A stretch of DNA of 64,000 nt from CAYYJR01 sp964472305 (GCA_964472305.1 CAYYJR010000009.1:62001-126000), one strand, 5' to 3'. Shown: positions 1 to 9,029, counted from the first letter of the stretch. Translations and numbers: made by a program. The notes: generated by a model not told the origin, from the letters alone.

Positions 1-797
1 ACCACCTCGTTGTTGGCTATCAGCATAAACGATTCGCGCAGCGTCGAATCGGTGATGAACCAGGCCGGAATTACGTCGATGCCATTCGCTTCGTCGTTAT
101 ATGGTGTTGTGCGCAGTTCCTGCGCGATGGGCGACCCGGGTGTAACCGCGGTCTCTACGCCGTTGATCACGTCACCCCACCACCCCTGCGTGCTGCCGCC
201 CTGTTCCACGGGCCGGTCGGCGGTCGGGATCTGTTGCGTCTCGTTGGGTTGCCCGTCCGCGTTCGTCTCAATAAACTGCCCGGCATCGACCGTAACGGTT
301 TTCCCGCCGGCGGTCACCTGCACGCGGCCTTCCAGTACCACGATGCGCGTGCGGCCATCCTTCAACACGAGAACGACGTAGATGGTGCCCAATGACATCG
401 CGGTGGCGGTTGGGGTCTCCACCGAGGTGTTGGCGCCCTTCACCACATGCACCCATACGGCGCCGGACGTCAGCTTCACCCTGCGCATCTTTTCGACTTC
501 CTCGACCACCAGGTCGGTACGCTCATTCAGGCGCAATACCGATTTATCGAGAAAGGCAATCTCAGCCCGCGAGCGCTTCAGCGTGCGCACACCGAAGCTG
601 TCGCGCACAGCGTCATTCTGCTTGGCCGGCACCCATTCCAAACCTTTGTCTACCGTCGCCTTTGTCATCATGACTTCGCGGGTGATGCTCAACTTGCCGA
701 CGATCTGGCCTTTCGCCGACGCCGGCAAGACGTGCAGCAAGGACACGAGCAGCATGGCAACGAGGACGAGTATAGCATAACGCGGTATCACTAACAT
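1..797 (-). CDS. FecR-domain secreted protein (3' end outside window)
   Basis: The frame is open from an ATG at 797 to the window edge, so the C-terminus is missing. The start is chosen because AAGGAG lies 5-7 nt upstream; an in-frame ATG at 812 would lie before that ribosome binding site. The protein opens with a signal peptide (hydrophobic stretch ending near PASAKG). It continues as a FecR domain: 'VRDSFGVRTLKRSRAEIAF', then 'LTSGAVWVHV' and 'VETPTATAMSLGT', the usual beta-rich FecR core. FecR proteins are envelope or periplasmic proteins. It sits 110 nt downstream of the CHASE2 cyclase gene on the same strand. FecR-CHASE2 gene pairs are common in bacteria, so the two probably share a signalling role; that part is inference. 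Confidence 0.8.
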   Translation of the reverse strand, partial: MLVIPRYAILVLVAMLLVSLLHVLPASAKGQIVGKLSITREVMMTKATVDKGLEWVPAKQNDAVRDSFGVRTLKRSRAEIAFLDKSVLRLNERTDLVVEEVEKMRRVKLTSGAVWVHVVKGANTSVETPTATAMSLGTIYVVLVLKDGRTRIVVLEGRVQVTAGGKTVTVDAGQFIETNADGQPNETQQIPTADRPVEQGGSTQGWWGDVINGVETAVTPGSPIAQELRTTPYNDEANGIDVIPAWFITDSTLRESFMLIANNEV

Positions 798-907
798 CGG
801 GCGCTCCTTCATAAATGTGACTGCCGCCATCGGCGGTATAACGATATGGGCACCTGTCAAGAATTCATATTCGACGCCTGTGCTATAAATCCTACATTAG
901 CGACTGA

Positions 908-2941
908 TTATTTCGAAGAAACTTCTACTTCCGACGCCGCTTCAGCGCGCGGCGTATCACTCCAGGCGGTGACGCAGAACGCGGGCACCGGCTGTGCCTT
1001 GCCTTTCACGGTCACCTCGCCCAACGACTCCACCTCCACATGCGCGCGCACGATGTCATACGTCGGGGCATCGATAATCACATCCGGCTTGCCCGTCACG
1101 CCTTGCAGGCGCGAGGCGAGATTGACGGTGTCGCCAATGATGGTAAATTCATGCCGCTGCAGGCTGCCGACGTGGCCGGCAACGAAGGGACCGGTGGTGA
1201 TGCCGAAGCCGGTTGCCAGCGTATAGGCGGTGCCGTCGTCGTCGATGATCGGTTCCAGCGCCGCCTCGCGCATCAGCCATGACGCGCGCACCGCGCGGAA
1301 GGTGGCGTCCGGCAGCGACATCGGCGCGCCGAAGACCACCAGAATGCCGTCGCCGAGAAACTTATCGATGGTGCCGTCCGCCGCGTAGATAATGCGTGTG
1401 AGCCGGGTGAAATGGCGGTTGAGCAGGCGCACCACCTGTTCCGGGCTGTGCTGCTCGCTGAAGGTAGTAAAGGCGCGAATATCGCCGAAGATGACCGAGG
1501 CCACGTAACGCTGGGCGCCCATGCTGCCTTCCTGGCGCAGAATCTGCTCCAACACCGCCGGCGAGACATACCCCGACCACTTGCGCCGCAAGTGCCCGCG
1601 CTCCACCCACGCCACCCCGCCCGCGGTGATGAGGATGAGCAGGTTCGGGATCACATATGGCAGGTGCAGGTGCGTATACACGAAGAGCAGATAGGAGGAT
1701 ACCAGAAACGCCAGCAACACCCCCACCAGCAACACCGGTCCGCGCCAGTTTACATACTGGCGCGCGCCCCAGGTACCGATCAGCGCGAAGGTAAAGATCA
1801 TCAACCAGAGCTGCCACCCGGAGAGCAATGTGATGAAATCTTCGTGCAGCAGGGCATTGAGGAGTTGCGCATGAATGATAACCCCGGGGATATTCGAGGT
1901 TTTCACACCACCGCTCTGTTCGGGACGCAGGTGCGAGTAGGCGGTGACAAACGAATCATTATTGCGATCGGCCAGTGTGCCCGTCACCCCAACGAAGACG
2001 ATCCTGCCGCGAAACGAATAGGCATTTCCTTCTTTGCCTTCGCATACTTGCTCGAAGCGCGGCGTGGGAAATATCCATGACCCACCCGGAAAATCGATAT
2101 AGGTGCTCGGTATGGCATACTTATTTTCATTGACGCCGTAATCCACCGCGGTTGGGCCGGTACGCGGAATGTGCAGGGTTCCCAATCGCACATACCGATC
2201 TGTCACCTCGATTTCCTTGCCGTCCGGTGTCGCGGCTGTGCCATCGCCTTTCATCATTTCCAGGTACGCGGCGGAAGCCAGCGAAGGGAGCCATGCATCC
2301 TGGCAATTCATGACCGGAACCATCCGCCGCAACACGCGTCCGGTATCCATCGTGCTGTCCAGGGGGATTTCCGCAAACGCCAGGCGCCGGTCGTGTTTCT
2401 CGAAATCAATGCCCAGTGTTTCATTGAAATACGGGGCAACCAGGCTCTGACGGTTATAGGTCGCATCGCGATTGATGCTGCACGCCAGAATCACGTTGCC
2501 GGCATTTTTCAATGCCAGATTCAACGCTCTGTCATCGTCGGCATGTTGACTCGCCGCGAGAAAGCCGATGTCATAGATAATCAACGCCGCGCCCTGGGAT
2601 TTTAGATAATTGATCACCTGGGCGTGGTAGCGGCGCGGCGGTGGCCAGGGAGACAGACTCCCCTCGGTATCATGGTCGTAGCCCACCACCATAATACGCG
2701 GATCGATTTTCGCGACATTGGGTCCGCGCATGGCAAACAGCGCATCATACCCCATCCATTCCAACTTCTGGGCAGGTTGCAACAGATAGCCCAGCTTTGC
2801 GAAGATAGGATTGGGACGTATATCGCGCGTCGTGCGCGCGGAGCGGTCCGGCGGCCAGATAAGAACCGCGATGGTGGCGGTCACCGCGGCAATAATTACG
2901 GTGAGCAGATGGCGGGGAAGCCTGATGTGAATGCGCGGCAT
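908..2941 (-). CDS. CHASE2-domain adenylate/guanylate cyclase
   Basis: A 677-aa membrane class III nucleotide cyclase. Start ATG at 2941 follows GGGAG about 7 nt upstream; the longer frame reaches back into the repeat tract and is unlikely. Order: an N-terminal membrane helix (about residues 11-29), an extracytoplasmic CHASE2 sensor (about 45-350; 'MGYDALFAMRGP', 'VVGYDHDTEGS'), three membrane helices (about 365-440), then the cyclase domain (about 470-660). The metal-binding aspartates are visible in 'VIFGDIRAFTTFSEQ' (D487) and 'DKFLGDGILVVFG' (D531). It should make cAMP or cGMP from NTP in response to an outside signal. The downstream gene is FecR-like. Whether the product is cAMP or cGMP cannot be read with confidence. 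Confidence 0.9.
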   Translation of the reverse strand: MPRIHIRLPRHLLTVIIAAVTATIAVLIWPPDRSARTTRDIRPNPIFAKLGYLLQPAQKLEWMGYDALFAMRGPNVAKIDPRIMVVGYDHDTEGSLSPWPPPRRYHAQVINYLKSQGAALIIYDIGFLAASQHADDDRALNLALKNAGNVILACSINRDATYNRQSLVAPYFNETLGIDFEKHDRRLAFAEIPLDSTMDTGRVLRRMVPVMNCQDAWLPSLASAAYLEMMKGDGTAATPDGKEIEVTDRYVRLGTLHIPRTGPTAVDYGVNENKYAIPSTYIDFPGGSWIFPTPRFEQVCEGKEGNAYSFRGRIVFVGVTGTLADRNNDSFVTAYSHLRPEQSGGVKTSNIPGVIIHAQLLNALLHEDFITLLSGWQLWLMIFTFALIGTWGARQYVNWRGPVLLVGVLLAFLVSSYLLFVYTHLHLPYVIPNLLILITAGGVAWVERGHLRRKWSGYVSPAVLEQILRQEGSMGAQRYVASVIFGDIRAFTTFSEQHSPEQVVRLLNRHFTRLTRIIYAADGTIDKFLGDGILVVFGAPMSLPDATFRAVRASWLMREAALEPIIDDDGTAYTLATGFGITTGPFVAGHVGSLQRHEFTIIGDTVNLASRLQGVTGKPDVIIDAPTYDIVRAHVEVESLGEVTVKGKAQPVPAFCVTAWSDTPRAEAASEVEVSSK

Positions 2942-3030
2942 GTCGATACTCCCTGCTATGTATAAGGATACCGCATGCTTGTGTTGCTGGCAACCGGCAA
3001 CCCGTGGTGTAGCAAAAAAAGGAGACAGCG

Positions 3031-3206
3031 CGAAAATCCCTTTCCGTGCTGTCTCCCGATTATGGAACTCCGTCTCCTTCACGAGCATCCTTCCCGTGAC
3101 GGGCATCCCTTCCCGCGGGGGGCATCCCTTCCCGGACGGCGAAAATCCCTTTTCGAGTACGTCCAACGCGAATTCCATCTTCGCGCTGCAGAATTCCATT
3201 TCCGCG
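3031..3206. repeat. degenerate short tandem repeats upstream of the cyclase gene
   Basis: A motif close to ATCCCTTTCCG recurs at 3036-3046, 3087-3096, 3105-3115, 3124-3134, 3145-3155, 3172-3183 and 3193-3204, with 18-27 nt between the later copies. One copy forms a hairpin, CGAAAA-TCCC-TTTTCG (3141-3156). The tract lies in the 494-bp gap before the cyclase start. No gene is supported here; the rest of the gap (3207-3424) shows no structure I can name. Confidence 0.6.
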
Positions 3207-3424
3207 TTGTACAGCAGTCGAGGGATCGCGCAACGAGTCCACGACGTCCTGTCGGAACGGGGAGCATGTAGCGAGTTCTGCCCGGTTGCGTCCTCAGCTC
3301 ACAGTTCGCGCGCTTTACGTTCAACGACTCCCTGTCGCCGGTATTGCGTGCGATCCACGTGGGAATCATGCTGTCACTTCTGTAAGCTTAGATGCCGCAA
3401 GCAGGCTAATACCAACGGTAAATG

Positions 3425-3450
3425 GAGGAATATTTTTAAAAATATTCCTC
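3425..3450. terminator. 26-bp perfect AT-rich palindrome at the stop of the sigma-HEAT gene
   Basis: Two 13-nt arms (GAGGAATATTTTT and its complement) meet with no spacer. The palindrome includes the last codons and stop of the sigma-HEAT gene, which ends at 3436. It could fold as a transcript-end hairpin or be a protein-binding site. There is no separate U-tract beyond the arm. Confidence 0.5.
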
Positions 3451-6400
3451 ACGACCGCGATCCTGCTGGACAGCGGGGGATTTGCCGGAGATTTCTTCGA
3501 GGACATGAAGGGCGGAAGTAATGGCGGTGCGAACGCGATCGGCGTCTTCGACCTCGAGCCGCGCACGCAGCGGGGCAACCGAGGCAATATCGCGCAACTG
3601 TTGCAGCGCTTGTGCCGCCTGCTCGCGCAGGCGGGTGGAGGAATCGTGCAGCACTGGCCACAGCACCGAGGCCAGCCGCGCATCACCGAGCCGTCCCGCG
3701 CCGACCACGGCGGCCTGGCGCACGCGGAATGCCGGATCACGTAAAGCAGCCTGCAGCGCCGGCACTGCCTGCGTATGTCCGCTGGCGACCAGGATCGTGA
3801 CGGCATACACGCGCTCGCTCAAGTTGTCGCTGTGCAGAACCTCATGCACCAGCGGCATCAGCCGGGATCCGCGCATCGCCTGTTGTACTCCCGGACGGGA
3901 GGCTTCACCCAGTATCGTTGCGGCAAGCTGATGGGGCAGTGTCCGGAACGGCTCGCGATACGCCGACAGCAACGGCGGCAACGCACGGACGTCATCGCGC
4001 GCCAGCAGGCTGCGCGCCGCCAGCACGCACGTGAGCGGATCAGGATGCACGAGCGCACGCGCCAGCGCTTCCTGCACCGACGCGGGTTCCCCTGGAATCT
4101 CTGCCGCCAGCGCCCGCAGCGCCTGATAGCGCGCGGTAGGCTGCGGGGCGCCCACCGTCCGGCATAACAGCGCATAACCGTCCGCTTCGCCAAGCCGAGC
4201 CAGCGCCGCCGCCGCGATGATGACCCGTGCCGGAGTTCCCAGCGAACTCGCCTCCTCCAGCAACCGGTGCAGCCGTGGCCGCAAGTATGTTCCCTGCCGC
4301 TGCACCAGCGCATGCACCATATCCGGGAGGTAGGCTGTCGTCACGGCGAGATATTGCCATAGCAGCACATCCGCGCGGGGATCGCCCATCGCCGCGAGCG
4401 TAAACAGCGCCCAGGGATAATCGGAACGATGCTGCCCGTCCAGTTCCTGCCATTCATCCGAGACATCCACCATGAAATCGGCAAGTTGCCGGTCGTCACT
4501 GAACGATAACGCCCAACTGGTCTTGTGTCGGGTATGACGATCCGGGTCTTTCAGCAATTGTGGTATGGCGTCCGTCCCGCGCGCGTCGCCCAGTTTCGCC
4601 AGCACGGCGCTGCACATGGAGCTATACCGGCTGCGTAATCCATACAGCGGCACTTCGTCCGGCTCGATCATCCCTTCGTATACGGCATCACAGACGCGCC
4701 GGTCGCCAATCCTTCCCAGCGACCTGACGGCAGCATTGCGCACCCACTCCACCGGATCGTGCAACGACGCGATAAGCGCCGGCAAGGCGCGCGCATCTTC
4801 CAGGTAGCCCAGCCCCACCGCTGCGAATTCGCGCGTGATGTCATTGGTGTCGTGCTGCATAATCTGGCAAAACAGGTCCACCGCCCCGGCATCCATCAAC
4901 AGGTTCAGCATCACTGCCGCGCGCACGCGCACAATCGGCGAGGCATCCTGTTTGAGCATGTCAGCGAGTAAGGCGAATCCACTGCCGTCGCGCAGCGCCA
5001 TTAACGCTTCCGCCACCGCCATCCGGGTGTCACCATCCGCGTCACGCATAACCTTGCGCAGGACAGGCAGTGCGCGGGGATCGCCAATGACACCCAGGGA
5101 GGTAATGAGCGCGCGCCGCGTGACGACGTCTCCTTCCGACTTCACCGCGGCAAGCAGCGGCATGACCGCATCAGCATCTCCATGAATTGCCAGCGCTTGC
5201 GCCGCGGCAAGCCGCAGCGTCGCATCCGCATGGCGCAGCCACAGCAACAACATCGCCCTTGCGCCCGGTTCAGGCGCCATCACGGGATAACACACGTCCT
5301 GGTAACGCATCAATGTCCAGGGAAGCCATGTCAGCAGGTAGATGACATCCTGAAAGGGTGGGCGACGTGCCAGTGCCCGCATGGCGGCCAATGCCAGCGA
5401 CGGTTCTAACTCCGGTTCCCCCAGCAGTGCGACCAGCGCCCGGTCCATCCCGTCACGGGGAAACTGCGGCAACAGCGACAGCACGGCCAGCCGTTGCGCC
5501 AGTGACTGCGTCGGTCCGAAAGCTTCTCGTAATGCCTGCTGAGTGGTCTGGCCGAAGGAGATGAGGGCGGTAATCAGGACATCACCGGTTTCGCGGGCTT
5601 CCGCAGCCGGCATGGTGCGTATCAACGTAATCAATGACGCCAGCATAGCCGGTACGGCGCGTGGATCGCCGATGGCGGCAAGGGCACACGCGGCTTGACA
5701 ACAGGTTGCCTCGCCGGGCTGCAGCAAGGGCAGCAGCACCTCCACTGTGCGATCATCCTTGCGCGCTCCCAGCGCCGTGATCGCCGCGCCCCGCACCTCC
5801 GGTGCATCGTCGTCCAGTGCCGCGAGCAGCGCATCGGTCACCGGTGGCTGGTGAAGATTCGTCAGCGCACCGGCTGCCGTCGCGCGCACGGATGCCGCGG
5901 GATCGTCGTGCAACATAGCCACCAGCAGCGGCAGCATCCGGCAATCCGCGAAGCCTCCGGCGACTTGCGCCGCGACGGCACGCAATCCCTCGTGCGGATG
6001 CGCCAGCGCCTTCACGACGGATGACGCCAGTTCCGGCGTGTGGTCATTCGGTTCCGCGCCCAACGTGTGCAATGCCGCTGCCTGCACCGCCGGGTCGGCA
6101 TCGTCGGCGATGATGGCGCTCAGGGCTGTGGTCATCGACGCGGTGCGACAGTATGTGCCGCAGGCCGCCGCGCGGCGGCGTCGACGCGGGTCGGCAGCAT
6201 GCAATGCTTCGCGCAACGGCGCCTCCAGTCTCTCTGCCGGAAAGCGGCGTAAGGCCCAGTCCGCCTCGGAGCGAATCGCTATGCTCTCATCGTCACAGAG
6301 ATCGAGCAATGGTGAGACCGCACGGCCGTCACGGATGCGTCCGAGCGCATAAATCGCGTGCCGGCGGACGGCCTCATTCCTGTCTTCGCATGCCGCGGCA

Positions 6401-7131
6401 ATCAAGGCGGGCACCGCCGCGGGTGCACGTTGCAGGCCCAGGCAGGTGGCGGCGGTGATTCGCTCGTTCTCCTTGCCATCGCGCAATTGCCGCAGCAAGA
6501 CCGACTCATCAGTCTCGTACCGCAGCGGCGACATAATGATGGACGAAAGTGGCGGCGGCGGCAACCCGGGCGTGGTCAATTCGTCGGTGCCAAGCATACG
6601 CCGGAGTTGCTGGCGTGCACGCTGAATCCGCCCTTCGATAGTGGAAAGCGGCACCTTCAACCGCCGGGCAATCTGCTGGCATGACTGGCGCTCGACGGCA
6701 TACAGTAGCAGCGCCTGCCTATTTTCCTCCGGTAATTGCGCCAGCGCATCCAGGCGAAGACACCAGGTTTCTCGGTCGAGGGCGAGAGTGTCGGGATTTG
6801 TCGTTTCATCGACCTGCTCTTCAATTTCGTCGACCGGCACTTCCCGTTGCGCGCTGCCGCGCAGCCACATGCGATAGACATTGAGCAGAATGGTGCGTAG
6901 CCAGGAGCTGAAGGAGGAAGCTTGCTGCAGCGTATCCAGGTGGTGCCAGGCGCGCTGCAGCGCTTCCTGGACCAGGTCTTCCGCCATCTCGCTGTCCGCC
7001 ACCTGCGAACGCATATGCGCCACCAGCGACGCCCGATAGCGGTACACCAGACCGTCGAATGCCTCCAGATCGCCACGTTGTGCGCGGCGCACCAGATTCA
7101 ATTCCAGTTCATGCGTTGGGGAGAGTGTCAT
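3436..7131 (-). CDS. ECF-like sigma-70 factor fused to a long HEAT-repeat solenoid
   Basis: 1231 aa. Residues 20-92 are sigma region 2 ('EMAEDLVQEALQRAW', 'SSWLRTILLNVYRMWLR'). Residues 126-178 are region 4 with its helix-turn-helix ('LPEENRQALLLYAVE', 'QQIARRLKVPLSTIEGRIQ'). A proline-rich linker (about 185-196) follows. The rest, about 1000 residues, is HEAT/PBS-lyase-like repeats ('AVRRHAIYALGRIRDGRAV', 'WVRNAAVRSLGRIGDRRV'). Ordinary ECF sigma factors have about 180-200 residues, so this one carries a roughly five-fold extension. The start at 7131 puts the sigma domain at the N-terminus; an earlier in-frame ATG at 7215 would add 28 unconserved residues. The HEAT part probably binds a protein partner that controls the sigma domain (inference). 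No anti-sigma gene is adjacent. Confidence 0.85.
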   Translation of the reverse strand: MTLSPTHELELNLVRRAQRGDLEAFDGLVYRYRASLVAHMRSQVADSEMAEDLVQEALQRAWHHLDTLQQASSFSSWLRTILLNVYRMWLRGSAQREVPVDEIEEQVDETTNPDTLALDRETWCLRLDALAQLPEENRQALLLYAVERQSCQQIARRLKVPLSTIEGRIQRARQQLRRMLGTDELTTPGLPPPPLSSIIMSPLRYETDESVLLRQLRDGKENERITAATCLGLQRAPAAVPALIAAACEDRNEAVRRHAIYALGRIRDGRAVSPLLDLCDDESIAIRSEADWALRRFPAERLEAPLREALHAADPRRRRRAAACGTYCRTASMTTALSAIIADDADPAVQAAALHTLGAEPNDHTPELASSVVKALAHPHEGLRAVAAQVAGGFADCRMLPLLVAMLHDDPAASVRATAAGALTNLHQPPVTDALLAALDDDAPEVRGAAITALGARKDDRTVEVLLPLLQPGEATCCQAACALAAIGDPRAVPAMLASLITLIRTMPAAEARETGDVLITALISFGQTTQQALREAFGPTQSLAQRLAVLSLLPQFPRDGMDRALVALLGEPELEPSLALAAMRALARRPPFQDVIYLLTWLPWTLMRYQDVCYPVMAPEPGARAMLLLWLRHADATLRLAAAQALAIHGDADAVMPLLAAVKSEGDVVTRRALITSLGVIGDPRALPVLRKVMRDADGDTRMAVAEALMALRDGSGFALLADMLKQDASPIVRVRAAVMLNLLMDAGAVDLFCQIMQHDTNDITREFAAVGLGYLEDARALPALIASLHDPVEWVRNAAVRSLGRIGDRRVCDAVYEGMIEPDEVPLYGLRSRYSSMCSAVLAKLGDARGTDAIPQLLKDPDRHTRHKTSWALSFSDDRQLADFMVDVSDEWQELDGQHRSDYPWALFTLAAMGDPRADVLLWQYLAVTTAYLPDMVHALVQRQGTYLRPRLHRLLEEASSLGTPARVIIAAAALARLGEADGYALLCRTVGAPQPTARYQALRALAAEIPGEPASVQEALARALVHPDPLTCVLAARSLLARDDVRALPPLLSAYREPFRTLPHQLAATILGEASRPGVQQAMRGSRLMPLVHEVLHSDNLSERVYAVTILVASGHTQAVPALQAALRDPAFRVRQAAVVGAGRLGDARLASVLWPVLHDSSTRLREQAAQALQQLRDIASVAPLRARLEVEDADRVRTAITSALHVLEEISGKSPAVQQDRGREEYF

Positions 7132-7226
7132 ACCTGCTCGATGCTGACGACGCTGCCCTGTAGGGATGTCCTCCAGGTGATGGTGATCAGGTGATTGTAC
7201 CGGGCAACAAGGCAAACGACACGAAT

Positions 7227-7235
7227 ATTATACCA
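7227..7235 (-). promoter_or_regulatory. extended -10 promoter of the sigma-HEAT gene
   Basis: TGGTATAAT reads on the minus strand about 95 nt before the start codon, an exact -10 with a TGn extension. A TTGGAA sits 15 nt further up as a poor -35. Confidence 0.5.
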
Positions 7236-7278
7236 TATCGCGTGCGCTTCCAACGCGTTCTGCCAGACGGGTAGCGCA

Positions 7279-7634
7279 GAGCCTCACGGTTTTAGCACAG
7301 ACAATCCCTGTGTACCGGAACTATATCGACATCCGCGCCGCCGGGCAGGGACTCGTCCTGCGCATGCAGAAGAATCGTGCAGGCGTTCCGATGCCCGGCA
7401 GGACATCGTGCTAGCGTATCGGGTGACCGAGATGGATACCGGCGCCGTGCTGATTGAAGGCCGCATGTCGGCATGGGTCTCCATCGCCGACTTGCAAGGC
7501 GAGAAGCATTGTTATCGCATCACCTTGCAATCGGACGCTGGCGAGGAGCGCAACCATTACTTCGCCGGCACCTGGCACGCTACCGGGCGTGCCAGGAGAA
7601 GGTGGGCGTGCTGCCGGTTGGATATAGTTTGCGA
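7279..7634 (+). pseudogene. decayed coding remnant before glycerate kinase
   Basis: Protein-like sequence is split over two or three frames. One frame reads 'IPVYRNYIDIRAAGQGLVL' and then stops at about 7412. The next reads 'LAYRVTEMDTGAVLIEGR' and 'GEKHCYRITLQSDAGEERN' without a start codon of its own. The last stretch shifts again into the frame of glycerate kinase ('KVGVLPVGYSLRGSS'). This looks like a frameshifted beta-rich (fibronectin-like) domain. I do not recognise the parent family, and chance coding potential in GC-rich DNA cannot be ruled out. Confidence 0.3.
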
Positions 7635-7646
7635 GGTTCATCACGC

Positions 7647-8798
7647 ATGCCGAAAGTCATCCTGGCGTTTGATTCCTTCAAAGGCGCAATCTCCGCCGCG
7701 CAGGCGTGCACCGCCGCGGCGGTGGGGGTGGCGCGGTTGTCGCCGACGCCGGCGATAGTGGCGTGTCCACTGTCCGACGGCGGGGAAGGTTTCGCGGAGG
7801 CGATGCGGCTGGCCTGTCACGGCGAAGTTCGCCCGGTGGAGGTGACTGGCCCGCTGTTCACGCCGACGCGCGCCGAGATGGTGTTCCTCGACGGTGGCGC
7901 CACCGCAGTGGTGGAATCCGCGCAGGCCTGCGGACTGACACTGGTGCCGTTGGAGCGCCGGTCACCCCGCAAGACCACCTCCGCCGGGCTGGGCGAGATG
8001 CTGGCGGCAGCCGCCGCCGCGGGGGCAACGCGCATCATCATCGGCTTGGGCGGCAGTGCGACCAACGACGGCGGCATGGGCATGCTCACCGCGTTGGGGT
8101 GGCAATTTCTCGATCGCGACAACCAGCCGCTGGCACCGGTAGGCGACTCGCTGGGACGGGTGACGCGCATCATCGCGGGCAATCGCCTGGAGGGTCTCCG
8201 ACTCGTCGCCGCGTGCGACGTGACCAATCCGCTGTATGGTCCGCAGGGAGCAGCCAGCATTTTTGCGCCGCAAAAAGGCGCCTCCCCGGCGGAGGTCACG
8301 GCGCTGGATCGTGGACTCGAGCATTACGCACAAGTGTGCGCCGACATGCTGGGTGTCGATTTCGCACAACACCCCGGCGCCGGCGCTGCGGGCGGACTGG
8401 GATTCGCACTCCTCGCATTCCTGCACGCGACGTTCCAGCCCGGGGCGGAACTGGCGATTGCGCTGACCGATCTGCCCGGCCAACTCGCCGGAGCGGAGTT
8501 ATGCCTGACCGGCGAGGGCCAGACTGATTTTCAGACCGCTTATGGCAAGCTACCCGCCGCCGTCGCCGCCTGCTGCGCGCAGGCCGGCGTGCCGTGCGTC
8601 TGCCTGTCCGGCGCCCTTGGCCAGGGGTGGCGCGAGTTGTATCACCACCACTTCACCGCGCTCTTCTCCATCGCCGAACGTCCGCAATCGCTCGACGATG
8701 CGATCGCCCACACCGCCGACGCGCTGGCTGACTCGGCGGAAGCCGTGACGCGCTTGGGCTTGTCCCACACGCGACAAAAGCAGACCGGAACCGGTTGA
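7647..8798 (+). CDS. glxK: glycerate kinase, type I (GarK/GlxK family)
   Basis: 383 aa, the usual length of the family. The start ATG at 7647 gives the typical N-terminus 'MPKVILAFDSFKGAISAAQ'. Family motifs are present: 'ACPLSDGGEGFAEA' near residue 40 and 'IIGLGGSATNDGGMGM' near residue 130. The C-terminal part holds 'LTGEGQTDFQTAYGK'. It phosphorylates D-glycerate with ATP, linking glyoxylate or sugar-acid breakdown to glycolysis. A GAGG about 10 nt upstream can serve as ribosome binding site. Its stop codon lies inside the -35 box of the tRNA promoter, so transcription of the tRNAs starts at the very end of this gene. Confidence 0.93.
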   Translation: MPKVILAFDSFKGAISAAQACTAAAVGVARLSPTPAIVACPLSDGGEGFAEAMRLACHGEVRPVEVTGPLFTPTRAEMVFLDGGATAVVESAQACGLTLVPLERRSPRKTTSAGLGEMLAAAAAAGATRIIIGLGGSATNDGGMGMLTALGWQFLDRDNQPLAPVGDSLGRVTRIIAGNRLEGLRLVAACDVTNPLYGPQGAASIFAPQKGASPAEVTALDRGLEHYAQVCADMLGVDFAQHPGAGAAGGLGFALLAFLHATFQPGAELAIALTDLPGQLAGAELCLTGEGQTDFQTAYGKLPAAVAACCAQAGVPCVCLSGALGQGWRELYHHHFTALFSIAERPQSLDDAIAHTADALADSAEAVTRLGLSHTRQKQTGTG

Positions 8799-8823
8799 CA
8801 GCGCGCTCCGAATTTTTTATAAT
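8795..8823 (+). promoter_or_regulatory. perfect consensus sigma70 promoter for the tRNA-Val pair
   Basis: TTGACA (8795-8800), a 17-nt spacer and TATAAT (8818-8823): both hexamers and the spacing match the consensus exactly. The first tRNA begins 38 nt downstream. The -35 overlaps the TGA stop of glycerate kinase (8796-8798). Confidence 0.9.
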
Positions 8824-8861
8824 GCGACATGGTGGTGCGCAACGCTGCCTGGGAAAACCAT

Positions 8862-8937
8862 GGGCGGATAGCTCAGTTGGTAGAGCGCCTGGTTTACACC
8901 CAGGTGGTCGGGGGTTCGAGTCCCTCTTCGCCCACCA
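8862..8937 (+). tRNA. tRNA-Val (anticodon UAC)
   Basis: 76 nt including an encoded CCA end. The acceptor arms GGGCGGA and TTCGCCC pair, the D-arm contains 'AGCTCAGTTGGTAGAGC', and the T-arm loop has 'GTTCGAGTC'. The anticodon loop TTTACAC between CCTGG and CCAGG gives UAC, which reads GUA and probably other Val codons. Confidence 0.97.
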
Positions 8938-8954
8938 TATCTACGCGTGTTGAT

Positions 8955-9029
8955 GGTCGCTTGGCGCAGCGGTAGCGCGCCTCGTTCACACCGAGGAGGT
9001 CACTGGTTCAAATCCAGTAGCGACCACCA
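8955..9029 (+). tRNA. tRNA-Val (anticodon CAC)
   Basis: 75 nt with encoded CCA. Acceptor arms GGTCGCT and AGCGACC pair fully. The anticodon loop TTCACAC between CCTCG and CGAGG gives CAC, reading GUG. It lies 17 nt after the first tRNA-Val and is probably cotranscribed from the promoter at 8795. A T-run follows at 9030-9035. Confidence 0.96.

Noticed and set aside
2942..3199. 86-codon N-terminal extension of the cyclase
   Set aside because: The extension translates the intergenic repeat tract, and a good ribosome binding site sits at 2941.
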